In this document: one piece after another, positions 10,340-18,726 of the stretch | Layout of the letters: every line of letters starts with the position of its first letter | Position numbering within the stretch: position 1 is the first letter of the stretch | From: Halomonas halocynthiae DSM 14573 | Lineage (GTDB): Bacteria > Pseudomonadota > Gammaproteobacteria > Pseudomonadales > Halomonadaceae | Assembly: GCF_000425725.1 (NCBI RefSeq) | Contig: NZ_KE384440.1 | Coordinates: forward strand, 467,356 to 531,355 | Direction: 5' to 3' | DNA: 64,000 nt | Notes under the pieces: model-generated | Seen by the model: the letters and a program-made list of their open reading frames with translations, nothing else | What the model was told of the DNA's origin: nothing | Databases searched by the model: none | Program-made: the position numbers and the translations under genes

Positions 10340-11569
10340 TCAGTGTGGAATTTTGGGGTTGGTTTGGCTCCACACCGAGTACATGTCCACCATGATCTCG
10401 TTCATGATGTTTTGCAGTTCTGTCGCGGTGATTTCCTCTTCACCCTGCTTGCCGAAGATCACCACTTCATCACCTGAGTTGACATTGGGAATGTCGGTGA
10501 CATCGACCATAAAGGTATTCATGGTAATACCGCCGACCACGGGTGCGCGTTGACCGTTGATCAGCACGTTACCCTGGTTGGCGAAAATACGTCGATAACC
10601 GTCGGAGTAACCAACGGGAATGTTGGCCAGCTTTGAATCACGCTCCAGCGTGTAGGTATGGCCATACACTACCCCAGCGTTGGCTGGGTAGTCGTTAACA
10701 CTAGCGACCCGGGTTTTGAAGGTCATTAGACGGTCGAATTGCGGGTAGCTACTGTCGCCATAGAGGATACGGCCTGGGCGAACCATATCGAAGTGGGCCT
10801 CGGGCAACTCCATGGTGAGAAATGAGTTGGCTGCGTGAAGAGTGATGTTGCTGCGGTCTAGGCCTGCCTGATTGATCAGCCAGTTGGCGTCTTCTTTAAA
10901 CTCCTTTACTCCTTCGCGGATCTTGGCTTTATCCTCGAGGGCGAAGTGAGTCATGATTCCCACTGGCTCTAGGCCTTGGCCTTTGAGTTGTAGTATTTCC
11001 AGAGCCTGCTGCTTGTTGGAATCCACTTCCATGCCGTTTCGACTCATTTCGCCGGAATTCAGCGCCAAGTGGAAAGGCACGGTTGTTTCCTGGCTAGCTG
11101 CGGCCTCGGCAAGCGTTCGTGCGACGTCTAGGTTGCCAACCATTTCTTCAACGCCGTACTGCATGCCCGCTAGCATTTCACCTAGCGGAGCTGCTCGTAG
11201 TCTTACAATACGGGCCTCAAAACCGCTCTCGCGGACGACTCTGGCTTCTTCATTACTCGTGATTCCAACACAGGAAATTCCTTGCGCGATCACCGTTGGC
11301 ATCAGTAGAGAAATGCCATGACCATAGGCGTCGGCCTTCATAGTCGGACATATCTGGGTGTCGCCCAGGTGCTCTTGCAGGGCCGTCAAGTTGCGCTCGA
11401 AGGCGGCGGTATCAATTTCTATCCAGGCATTGGACCATTGAGTTACATCACTGGCTTCGGACACGGCTCGCTCGTTTGGCAGCAAGGGGGCTGCCATGGC
11501 CTGGGTATGGGTTACTAGAGCGAGTGCAGAAGCCGTGGCGAGAGCGATTGCTTTGGTTTTTTTATTCAT
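10340..11569 (-). CDS. Exported broad-specificity amino-acid racemase (Alr fold III)
   Basis: PLP racemase of the alanine-racemase fold, 409 residues from the ATG at 11569. That start has a GAGGT site 7 bp upstream; the frame is open 17 codons further. MNKKTKAIALATASALALVT then AMA reads as a Sec signal peptide with cleavage near residue 26. CPTMKADAYGHG carries the PLP lysine (Lys78), and VGYSDGYRR and GGITMNTFMVDV are fold landmarks. An exported Alr-like enzyme of this length fits the broad-specificity racemases (Bsr/BsrV type), which act in the periplasm on several non-beta-branched amino acids. Placement upstream of kynU suggests D-tryptophan or D-kynurenine as one substrate, by inference. 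Confidence 0.85.
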   Translation of the reverse strand: MNKKTKAIALATASALALVTHTQAMAAPLLPNERAVSEASDVTQWSNAWIEIDTAAFERNLTALQEHLGDTQICPTMKADAYGHGISLLMPTVIAQGISCVGITSNEEARVVRESGFEARIVRLRAAPLGEMLAGMQYGVEEMVGNLDVARTLAEAAASQETTVPFHLALNSGEMSRNGMEVDSNKQQALEILQLKGQGLEPVGIMTHFALEDKAKIREGVKEFKEDANWLINQAGLDRSNITLHAANSFLTMELPEAHFDMVRPGRILYGDSSYPQFDRLMTFKTRVASVNDYPANAGVVYGHTYTLERDSKLANIPVGYSDGYRRIFANQGNVLINGQRAPVVGGITMNTFMVDVTDIPNVNSGDEVVIFGKQGEEEITATELQNIMNEIMVDMYSVWSQTNPKIPH

Positions 11570-11720
11570 TATTTTACCTCGTATCTTGAATCGGTACGCA
11601 TAGAGACTGGGATGACTCATGGCATCGAGCCGGTCGGCTTTGTGTCTTGCACCTAAGGCGTCGCCATATAAACATTCTAGAGGTAGTTGCTAACAATGAA
11701 TTTGCTTTTTGTCCTGGGTT

Positions 11721-11751
11721 TTGACACTTTAATAAAAACTTTTTGTATAAA
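11721..11751 (+). promoter_or_regulatory. Sigma-70 promoter of the Lrp-type regulator gene
   Basis: TTGACA at 11721-11726 and TATAAA at 11746-11751, spacer 19 bp (18 if GTATAA is used), in an AT-rich stretch of the 200-bp divergent gap. The start codon is about 19 bp beyond the -10, so the leader would be very short, with GGATG as ribosome site. An autoregulatory Lrp-type site in the same gap is likely but I could not define one. Confidence 0.6.
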
Positions 11752-11769
11752 TTTATGTTTGGATGAAAA

Positions 11770-12252
11770 ATGATTGCGTTTGATCGCTTTGATGTGAAAA
11801 TTTTGTATGAGCTGCAGCGTGATGCCAGTATGACGCTGGGCGTACTTTCTGAGGCGGTTAATCTATCGACCAGTCAATGTTCGCGGCGTATCACGCGTTT
11901 ACAACAGGAAGGCGTTATTCTGGGGTATTCGCTGAGGCTGGATCCGTTGGCGCTGAACCTTAAAGTGACGGCGTTTATATTTTTGTCTATGGATAAGGGG
12001 TTGCTGATTTCACCCCATGACGCTGTCGCTGGTTTGCTGGCTTGGGATGAGGTTGTTGAGTGCCATACAGTGACGGGGAGTTACGACTATATACTCAAAG
12101 TGGTGGTAGAGAATTTGGCCGCGTTGTCAGCTTTTTTGTCAGATGTTGTGAGTCCAATGCATGGTGTCAGAGATATCACGACACAAGTGGCCATGAATAT
12201 TTTGAAAAGCAACGGGCCCCTGAAGTTGGATATGTCTGCTGTGACGTCTTGA
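11770..12252 (+). CDS. Lrp/AsnC-family regulator, KynR-like
   Basis: DNA-binding regulator of 160 residues. The N-terminal winged helix-turn-helix spans about residues 3-50 (DRFDVKILYELQRDASMTL, then SQCSRRITRLQQEGVI). A C-terminal RAM ligand-sensing domain follows (VTGSYDYILKVVVENLAALSAF). It is transcribed divergently from the racemase-kynU-formamidase-symporter run. In Pseudomonas aeruginosa the Lrp-type KynR sits beside and controls the kyn genes in response to kynurenine, so the same role is likely here. The family call is firm; the effector is inference. Confidence 0.85.
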   Translation: MIAFDRFDVKILYELQRDASMTLGVLSEAVNLSTSQCSRRITRLQQEGVILGYSLRLDPLALNLKVTAFIFLSMDKGLLISPHDAVAGLLAWDEVVECHTVTGSYDYILKVVVENLAALSAFLSDVVSPMHGVRDITTQVAMNILKSNGPLKLDMSAVTS

Positions 12253-12301
12253 GTATGTTGTTATATGGTTGATTTAGATGAATATTTTAATGTATTGGCT
12301 G

Positions 12302-12814
12302 TCAGCGCATTAGCAGTTTGCCTTCAATGGGTATAAAGCGGGTGGCTGAGCGCATTAGGGCGGCGGCGGTCAGTGCTGCTACGCCGTACACTTCAACCTC
12401 TACGTTGTGTTCTTCGCGCAACGCATCGGCCAGCATAGCGAAATCTCCATCACCCGAGGCCAGTACCACGATATCGGCGCTGCTGCCGTAGCGCATGGCG
12501 TCCAGTGTGATGCCAACGTCCCAGTCGCCTTTAGCTGAACCGTCAGCACGTTGTATGAACGGCTTTAGGCGCATCTCAAAACCGATACCGCGCAGGATAT
12601 TCTGAAATTGGCGTTGGCGTGTGTCGCCACGGTCGATAGCGTAAGCGAATGCTTTGTCAACGTGACGCCCTTGGGTTGCCATGGCCCATAACGTGTTGTA
12701 GTTGACGTGTTTGCCGTAGGTCTGGCGTGCAGTGTAATAGAGGTTTTGCACATCAATCAGTAGCACAACGTTTTTTGTGGGCGAGGCTGTAGCGCTTTCG
12801 TTAATGTCCGGCAT
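12302..12814 (-). CDS. NYN-domain (LabA/DUF88-like) protein
   Basis: A 170-residue PIN-like NYN-domain protein, probably a metal-dependent RNase. VVLLIDVQNLYYTAR carries the first acidic residue and the Asn of the NYN signature. KGDWDVGITLDAMRY carries further Asp residues, and VVLASGDGDFAMLADALRE gives the conserved SGDxDF motif. The C terminus ends IEGKLLMR. It converges on the kynR-like gene with a 49-bp gap and has no obvious functional link to either neighbour. The cellular role is unknown. Confidence 0.85.
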   Translation of the reverse strand: MPDINESATASPTKNVVLLIDVQNLYYTARQTYGKHVNYNTLWAMATQGRHVDKAFAYAIDRGDTRQRQFQNILRGIGFEMRLKPFIQRADGSAKGDWDVGITLDAMRYGSSADIVVLASGDGDFAMLADALREEHNVEVEVYGVAALTAAALMRSATRFIPIEGKLLMR

Positions 12815-12931
12815 ATCACTTTCTGTATTGGGCTATGGCTGAGCATGTGCAGTGGTGATACAGCAGGCCTAGGTTCCGTGCGCCAGGGCCCGCTGTATCT
12901 CGATGGTGTTGATTCATGGCCTTGATAGGGG

Positions 12932-13996
12932 CTAGCGGTGGTAGGGGCGAAGCAGTCCTGACAATTCACCGCACTGAGGCATGCTGTCCTCAGGATTGAA
13001 TATGATATCAGAGTGCGCGATGACGTAGCTTTTTCCGCTGATGGTATTTTCTACGACGCGGTGTTCACCTTGCTGGTGCGTGCCGGTAAATTTACCAACA
13101 AAGCCGGTTTCGCGTAGCGATACGGTTTGCAAGCTGTCGCCGAGTTTAATGCGACCCTCGAAGTGCATCAGTGCGAGCCGTGCGGACGTGCCTGTTCCTG
13201 TTGTGCTACGACAGATCACGCCAGGGTGAACGTAAGTGGTGGAGCGTGAGCGGTAATAATCGTCGCTGAGCTGCTCTACTGGCCCCATGAAATGCAGAAA
13301 CGGTAAAGGGCCGACATCGCCTAGGCTATAGTGGCTAAAACTGCGCTCTAAGCGAATGGCTTCGACGATGCGATGGGCGCATTCAGCAAGCGCGCGCTCT
13401 TCTTCGCGCACTAGTGAGAAGCCAAGCTCTGTGGCGTCTACCAACGCGTAGAAGCCGCCGCTGTAGGCCACGCTGTAAGTAACGCTGCCCATGCCCGGGA
13501 CTTCGACGGTGGCACGGTAGGTGTCGATATAACTCGGCAAGCCGGCGCAGGTAATGGCTTCGACCACGCCATTCTCGACCCGTGCTTCAATTTGTACCAG
13601 GCCCGCAGGTGATTCGAGAGCAAAATGCTGAATGCCTTCCTGCTTGGGTACGATGCCAGACTCAAGAACGGCCGTTGCTGTACACAGAGTGTTGGAACCT
13701 GAGTAGATGGGATAGCCCATCACTTCCATGATGATATAGCCCGCTGCGGCACGGGGGTCGCTGGCGGGTACAATCAGGTCTACGGACATTTCGGGAATGC
13801 CGTAAGGCTCCTCCAGCAATAGACGGCGCAGGCCATCGGCTTCGTCGCGCAGATACTCCATCTGGGCGCGCACGGTGTTACCTGGCAGCGGTGAAATACC
13901 GCCAAGTACGATTCGGCTGACATCGCCACCGGCATGGGTGTCCATCAGTTTCAGCGTGAGGGGTTGTGCGAGAAAGGGGGCGAGAGGCTGACTCAT
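12932..13996 (-). CDS. Proline-racemase-family enzyme with Ser/Thr catalytic pair
   Basis: A 354-residue member of the family that holds proline racemase, 4-hydroxyproline epimerase and trans-3-hydroxyproline dehydratase. The start at 13996 has GGAGG 9 bp upstream and overlaps the oxidoreductase stop as ATGA, so it is preferred over a start 22 codons earlier. MDTHAGGDVSRIV is the usual N-terminal block. Where racemases have MCGH the sequence is YSGS (Ser99), and where they have DRSPCGTGTSA it is CRSTTGTGTSA (Thr266). Both catalytic cysteines are therefore replaced. Racemization is unlikely; a dehydratase-like or new activity is possible. It is coupled to the MDR gene. Confidence 0.85.
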   Translation of the reverse strand: MSQPLAPFLAQPLTLKLMDTHAGGDVSRIVLGGISPLPGNTVRAQMEYLRDEADGLRRLLLEEPYGIPEMSVDLIVPASDPRAAAGYIIMEVMGYPIYSGSNTLCTATAVLESGIVPKQEGIQHFALESPAGLVQIEARVENGVVEAITCAGLPSYIDTYRATVEVPGMGSVTYSVAYSGGFYALVDATELGFSLVREEERALAECAHRIVEAIRLERSFSHYSLGDVGPLPFLHFMGPVEQLSDDYYRSRSTTYVHPGVICRSTTGTGTSARLALMHFEGRIKLGDSLQTVSLRETGFVGKFTGTHQQGEHRVVENTISGKSYVIAHSDIIFNPEDSMPQCGELSGLLRPYHR

Positions 13997-15177
13997 TGTG
14001 CTGCCTCCAGTGCCAGGGTGGAGATGGACTCTAGTGCAAAAGGAGCGCCGTGCTGGGCCCATTCGCTGTCTGGTACGATGACGATTTTCCCTAGGTAGTT
14101 AGTGCCGCGATTGACGAAGTAGCGCTCAGCCTGATGCAGCTCGGAAAGTCTGAAAGCGGCATGGAGTACTGGCTTGAGTCGTCCTTGGCGGATCCACTCC
14201 ATGAGCTGTTCCGCTTCTTCTCGGGTGCCATGGGAGACACCGAAAAGCTGCACTTGATACAGGTAAATACGTGTCCACATGATCTCACTGACATTACCTG
14301 CACTGGCTCCAGCGATGGACAAACGCGGATAACTTTGCCGAGCGTTCATGTCAAAGATCATGGTGTCGATGAATAAATCCGTCATCTTACCGCCAGCTAG
14401 GTCCATCACCGCATCGATAGGTGCACCGCCGGTCACCGCTTTAACTTGTTCGGTGAAGTTGTGCATATCAGCACGGTCGAGCACGGCTTCGGCACCTAGG
14501 GCGAATAATGCGTCGGCTTTATCGCCCTGGCTTAGTGCGTAAGGAATGGCCCCGACAATGCGGCATAGTTGTATCAGCGCTGTGCCCACACCGCCGCTGG
14601 CACCGGTAACTAAGACGTGTTCGCCAGCACTGATGCTGGCTGAGGTCATCATGTGGTAGGCGGTTTGATAAGAACACATGCCCATGGCGGCCAGTTCGGC
14701 GTCGGCTAGATCAGGGTTGGCAATGTGGTGAAACTGGTCCGACGGCACGGCGATATATTCGGCAAAGCCGCCGTCAGCGCCGTGGCCATAGTAGTCTGGC
14801 GTTAGGTTAAGGTCGCGGCGCTGGCTGCCATACAAGTTGAAGTCGAGCAGGCCGCGCTCTCCGATACGCGAGATGTCGACGTCGCGGCCTACGGCGACGA
14901 CGCGGCCAACGACATCAGCCCCCTGGATGCGGGGGAAGGTCAGCGTAGGTGTGCCGCCCATGGCAAAGGAGGCAACGTCGTTTTTATCTTTGGTTGGGTA
15001 GAGTCCTTCGCGGGCCTTGCGATCGGTATTATTTTTAGCGGTAGCAGTGACTTTGACCAGTACTTCGCCAGTAGCGGGTGTCGGTGTGGGTACATCCTGT
15101 TGGTAGACCAATTGGTCGATGTCGCCATGGCCGGTTAGCAGCATGGCTGCCATGTGAGGTGGCGTCGTATCGTTCAT
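13993..15177 (-). CDS. MDR-family NAD(P)H-dependent oxidoreductase (quinone reductase-like)
   Basis: Zinc-free medium-chain dehydrogenase/reductase, 394 residues. The N-terminal GroES-like domain has IQGADVVGRVVAVG and the Rossmann domain has VLVTGASGGVGTALIQL, the NAD(P)-binding glycine loop, at about 190-206. No structural zinc cysteine cluster is seen. It resembles quinone oxidoreductases and alkenal/enoyl reductases. It is translated just ahead of the proline-racemase-family gene with overlapping stop and start, so the two probably act in one pathway, for example reducing the product of a dehydratase. The substrate cannot be read from sequence. Confidence 0.8.
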   Translation of the reverse strand: MNDTTPPHMAAMLLTGHGDIDQLVYQQDVPTPTPATGEVLVKVTATAKNNTDRKAREGLYPTKDKNDVASFAMGGTPTLTFPRIQGADVVGRVVAVGRDVDISRIGERGLLDFNLYGSQRRDLNLTPDYYGHGADGGFAEYIAVPSDQFHHIANPDLADAELAAMGMCSYQTAYHMMTSASISAGEHVLVTGASGGVGTALIQLCRIVGAIPYALSQGDKADALFALGAEAVLDRADMHNFTEQVKAVTGGAPIDAVMDLAGGKMTDLFIDTMIFDMNARQSYPRLSIAGASAGNVSEIMWTRIYLYQVQLFGVSHGTREEAEQLMEWIRQGRLKPVLHAAFRLSELHQAERYFVNRGTNYLGKIVIVPDSEWAQHGAPFALESISTLALEAAQ

Positions 15178-15206
15178 TATTAGGCTTCCTTGCGTTATTG
15201 GTTTTG

Positions 15207-15893
15207 TTAATGGGCCGGGTCGACGGTGCTGTTCAGAGATGTATTAACCCGAAACCAGCCAGCAATGCTGGCGCGAGGCAGGCGGGTGGGTAGCACGGCA
15301 TGGGGGATCTGTTCAGACAAAAAACAGGCAAAGGTGCCCGCTTTGGGCTGTACTCGAGCTATTATCTGCTGTTCTTCTTCACAGTCTTGACCGACAGGCG
15401 CTGCCGTTTCTGGTGTAAAAATCGCCATTTCTCCTCCTGCATCACTGGGCCAGTCGGGGTTTAGGTAGCTGACGGTGGAAATAACACGGTTGGCGCGACC
15501 ACGAAAACTGTCCAGATGCCGTTTGTAGAAAGCCCCGGCAGGGTAGTAGGCAAAGTGTGCCTCGTATTCGAACAATCCTAGAAACAATGCTTTATTGAGA
15601 GCCTGCTGTAGCTCGCCCATGGCGTCTAAGTAGCGACGCTGTGCCTGACTTTCACGGTTCAACCACTGAATGGTATCGCCTCGGATGTCGGTGCGTCGAT
15701 GGTGGTCGCGTCCGCGACCAATGCCTGCCGCAGTTAACGCATTGTGCTCGGCTTTTCGCATGACCTCGTCAAATAAAGGGGCGTGTAGCGAAGGAGAAAT
15801 AAAATCATGACCCACATACCAGCCTTGTTCGACCAAGGCGTTGATCAGTTCATTGAGACGGTGTTCAGGAAGCAACGTATGCGTTGGATTCAT
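15207..15893 (-). CDS. 2OG-Fe(II) dioxygenase, SM-20/prolyl hydroxylase-like
   Basis: A 228-residue double-stranded beta-helix oxygenase. The iron ligands are visible: His126 and Asp128 in KRHLDSF and His198 in QIPHAVLPT, with Arg208 (RASIAGWFR) as the 2-oxoglutarate anchor. The C-terminal HAVLPTRLPRASIAGWF block is typical of the SM-20/EGL-9-like group, whose bacterial members hydroxylate proteins such as EF-Tu. Its ATG overlaps the stop of the Nudix gene (ATGA). The substrate is unknown. Confidence 0.85.
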   Translation of the reverse strand: MNPTHTLLPEHRLNELINALVEQGWYVGHDFISPSLHAPLFDEVMRKAEHNALTAAGIGRGRDHHRRTDIRGDTIQWLNRESQAQRRYLDAMGELQQALNKALFLGLFEYEAHFAYYPAGAFYKRHLDSFRGRANRVISTVSYLNPDWPSDAGGEMAIFTPETAAPVGQDCEEEQQIIARVQPKAGTFACFLSEQIPHAVLPTRLPRASIAGWFRVNTSLNSTVDPAH

Positions 15894-16537
15894 CTTGGGG
15901 GAAGACCACGCTCAGGGTGATGGCGGAGTGTGCCTAACGGCCGCTCGAAAAGATTGATTTGCATGTTGAAACCTTCAGCTAAGAGTTCTACCAGCATCAT
16001 TGCAGAGAGCCCCCAAATCACATGCTCATCTTGACGGTAGCTGGGAACGTAATAACGGCGCCCGTTAACTGGGATGACGTCGGTATATTCACGCTGGTCA
16101 GCAAGAAAGTGTTTAAGTGGTACTTCGAAAATACTGGCGATTTCGCCAGGGTCTGGACGCAAAGACAGGTTGGGTGGAACGATGCCAACATAAGGTGTGA
16201 CCTTGATCCCATGCAGTGAAACAACGTCAGAAAGCTGCCCGATAACGTCAACCTGAGAGGGGGGGAGCGCAATTTCTTCTTCGCTTTCGCGCAACGCTGT
16301 GGCTAGCAGGTCTGTGTCGTTGGCTTCACGCTTGCCGCCTGGAAAGGCCACTTGGCCGCTGTGTGTGCTCAAGTGGGCAGCGCGTAGTGTGAACAGTAAC
16401 GTAGGCTCAGGGTGCGTGACCACGGGGATGAGTACCGCAGCTTCTGGCATGGCAAGCTCTAAGCGTTTAGGCGTGTTAACTTGCAGGCGCTCGCGGAGTT
16501 TCTCTAACATGGGGGTTCCGTTGAGTTTAATAGCCAT
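15890..16537 (-). CDS. CoA pyrophosphatase (Nudix, NudL/YeaB-like)
   Basis: Nudix hydrolase of 215 residues that probably cleaves CoA to phosphopantetheine and 3',5'-ADP. The CoA-specific upstream signature is present (LLFTLRAAHLSTHSGQVAFP), followed by GGKREANDTDLLATAL and RESEEEIAL, the Nudix box variant seen in the YeaB group. VTPYVGIVPP and YVWGLSAMM-like segments (here VIWGLSAMML) also match that group. It is divergent from the second Nudix gene with a 66-bp gap and is coupled to the oxygenase gene. Confidence 0.85.
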   Translation of the reverse strand: MAIKLNGTPMLEKLRERLQVNTPKRLELAMPEAAVLIPVVTHPEPTLLFTLRAAHLSTHSGQVAFPGGKREANDTDLLATALRESEEEIALPPSQVDVIGQLSDVVSLHGIKVTPYVGIVPPNLSLRPDPGEIASIFEVPLKHFLADQREYTDVIPVNGRRYYVPSYRQDEHVIWGLSAMMLVELLAEGFNMQINLFERPLGTLRHHPERGLPPR

Positions 16538-16603
16538 TAATCACTACTGCCATAAGATCCGTCAAGCTGGGCGCGTTATACGGCAGGCCATTCGGGGAGT
16601 GTC

Positions 16604-17158
16604 ATGAAATATTGCAGCCACTGTGGTCAGGCGGTTCGTTTGGTTATTCCTGACGGCGATGATCGTCCGCGTCATGTGTGCCAATCATGTCACGCCATTC
16701 ATTACCAGAACCCACGTATTGTTGCCGGTACGCTGACGGTGAGCGGTAGCCGCGTACTGTTGTGTCGACGAGCAATTTCTCCACGGCAAGGCTATTGGAC
16801 ACTACCTGCGGGGTTTATGGAAAACGGTGAAACAACCCCTCAGGCTGCGGCACGTGAGACAGATGAAGAAGCGTGTGCCAAGGCGCGCCTGCACGGACTA
16901 TATACACTGATTAATCTGCCGCATATCAACCAGGTGTTCATGATTTTTCGTGCTGACCTGGAGGGCAGCTTTGCGCCGGGGCCTGAGAGCCTTGAGGTCG
17001 CCTTGTTCGAAGAAGATGAGATTCCTTGGGATCAGCTGGCTTTCCCTACCATTGAGCGCACGCTGCGCCATTTTTTTGAAGACCGAATCAGCGGTGAGTT
17101 TCCGCTGCATCTTAGCGACATTACCCCTGACCGTGAGCGTCACTCTGGCGCAGGCTGA
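16604..17158 (+). CDS. Nudix hydrolase with N-terminal zinc ribbon
   Basis: A 184-residue Nudix protein. Cys4/Cys7 and Cys26/Cys29 form a four-cysteine zinc ribbon ahead of NPRIVAGTL, as in NADH pyrophosphatase-like proteins. The Nudix box reads GFMENGETTPQAAARETDEE with all consensus residues (GxxxxxE, REUxEE). It is shorter than NudC because the extra N-terminal domain is absent. Dinucleotide (NADH, ADP-ribose or FAD) cleavage is likely, but the exact substrate is open. The start is 66 bp from the divergent Nudix gene. Confidence 0.85.
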   Translation: MKYCSHCGQAVRLVIPDGDDRPRHVCQSCHAIHYQNPRIVAGTLTVSGSRVLLCRRAISPRQGYWTLPAGFMENGETTPQAAARETDEEACAKARLHGLYTLINLPHINQVFMIFRADLEGSFAPGPESLEVALFEEDEIPWDQLAFPTIERTLRHFFEDRISGEFPLHLSDITPDRERHSGAG

Positions 17159-17187
17159 GGGCATTGCTGTCGCGCGTACCTTATACG

Positions 17188-17499
17188 TTAAGCGTGTTCG
17201 ATACGCCACACATCAAAGGCCGGCTCCTCATAGGGGTGGGCATGCTTTAGCGCCTCAATTGCTGCGTGAACCAGCTCATCCTTGCAGACCAGTTCGATCT
17301 TGAGTTCATCCACGAACTCAAGTGTCCCCACCTGGCCCAGGTGGGGGTTGGCGCCCTGCAATGGTCGGAACTGTCCTTGGCCGCGCGTCGTAAAACAGCA
17401 GGCCTCATAATTACCCATCTGCCCCGCACCGGTGGCGAACACCGCTTGCTTGACGCGGTCGGCGTTGGTTTCCGGTACGAAAAAAGCCATTTTGTACAT
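17188..17499 (-). CDS. YqfO/NIF3 C-terminal-domain-like small protein
   Basis: A 103-residue single-domain protein of the CutA-like (NIF3-associated) fold. MYKMAFFVPETNADRVKQAV at the N terminus, the GxxGNYEACCF segment, and the C-terminal HPYEEPAFDVWRIE block match the inserted domain of YqfO/NIF3 proteins found alone in many gammaproteobacteria. Its biochemical role is not established. It converges on the zinc-ribbon Nudix gene with 29 bp between stops. Confidence 0.85.
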   Translation of the reverse strand: MYKMAFFVPETNADRVKQAVFATGAGQMGNYEACCFTTRGQGQFRPLQGANPHLGQVGTLEFVDELKIELVCKDELVHAAIEALKHAHPYEEPAFDVWRIEHA

Positions 17500-17683
17500 G
17501 CTACATCTCCTTACGATATCCGCCTTGAGCTATTTGAATATCAGCTTGGGTCTACTGCAGTAAATAACAGTGGCGAGCGGCTGAGAGAAACCCAAGCGCA
17601 TGCGGTAGGTCATATTTGTTCAACAGTTTAGTAGTATGCTAACGACAACGCCGTGTAATGCAGTGACTGCGCGAGGATTTTTC

Positions 17684-18615
17684 ATGGATCGACAGGATGA
17701 CAGCTTGGGTGTGTTGGCAATCGACCACTCCGCTCGCCGGCTGATGGGTAATATTACCGAGCTGCGTCAGCTGCAGCGGCAAAATCTGCATGCCAGTATG
17801 CAGGCACGTCGGCAGGAAGTGACTCAGTCTTTGTTTGAGGGCAACCTGTCGATGCCTTGGCCTGCAGACTGGGTGGAGTATTTACTGGATGCGGGTGAGC
17901 GCAGCGTGCTGTTTTGGGATACCTTGCGTCAGCGGGCGGATAAAATGTCTGGAGCCGTCAGAATCCGGCGTTGTGGTGGTTGCCTGAAGCTGCTGAGCGG
18001 GTGCGTGAATCGCGCCATGCCGTCAGCCCGGAAAATCCGCTACTGGCCTGGCAGGGGCTGGCTTCGCGCAATATCATTAATGCGTTGGACAGCTGGCGCG
18101 ACCTTCGTGATGCTGCAGGTGAGCTGGCATTCCACAGTATTTACGGTTACCTGAGCATGCTCAGCAATGCCGCTTCGTCATCAGCCACCACACAGCATGG
18201 CGATAGCACAAGCCAAGAGAGCAGAGAACAGCTTCGTAGAGCCTTGTCAGAAGGTGGTGAGCTTGAGGCCGGTCTGCGCGTGTTGCTGCTGTTCGCCAAG
18301 GCGGATGGCAAACTGGCCAAGTCCTCTCTGGAAAAGGTCATCGAAGGTTATCGCAAGATAGCAACGCACCTGCCGGATGTTGCGACGATTCGTCAGATTA
18401 TGAACCAGCAGAATCTGCTGGTCTTCACTTACCCCGAGGAAAGCCTGCAGCAGCTACCTAAGTTGGTGCCGGAAGCGGCTGCGCGACAGCGGATTCTCGA
18501 TACCGTTGGCAGGATTGAGCCGGCCTGGTGCCGTGGTGACGGTGACACGGGAAAGTTGTGGGCTGAGTTACAGAAGCTGCTTGGGCCATCCGTCAGGGCG
18601 TCAAAAAGTCCATGA
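17684..18615 (+). pseudogene. DUF3141-like gene, frameshifted and lacking the hydrolase core
   Basis: Two overlapping frames together encode what looks like the two ends of a DUF3141 protein. Frame one (from ATG 17684, GAGG 8 bp upstream) gives MDRQDDSLGVLAIDHSARR and then LLDAGERSVLFWDTLRQRAD. Frame two resumes at about 17946 with NVWSRQNPALWWLPEAAERV and runs to 18615, including a TerB-like segment (VLLLFAKADGKLAKSSLEKV). Adding one A to the A4 tract at 17942-17945 joins them into about 310 residues. Family members, as I recall them, are far longer because an alpha/beta hydrolase domain lies between these halves. So there may be both an internal deletion and a 1-nt slip. A sequencing error in the A tract cannot be excluded. 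Confidence 0.6.
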
Positions 18616-18726
18616 GGCGCAAGTGGAAAGCACCAATGTTAGACGTCAGGTTATTGCTGATGCAGGTCAGCCAGATGTTAGTCTGGTGCGTGCGGGTTGG
18701 TTTTCTTGGGCGACAGGAACGGAACG

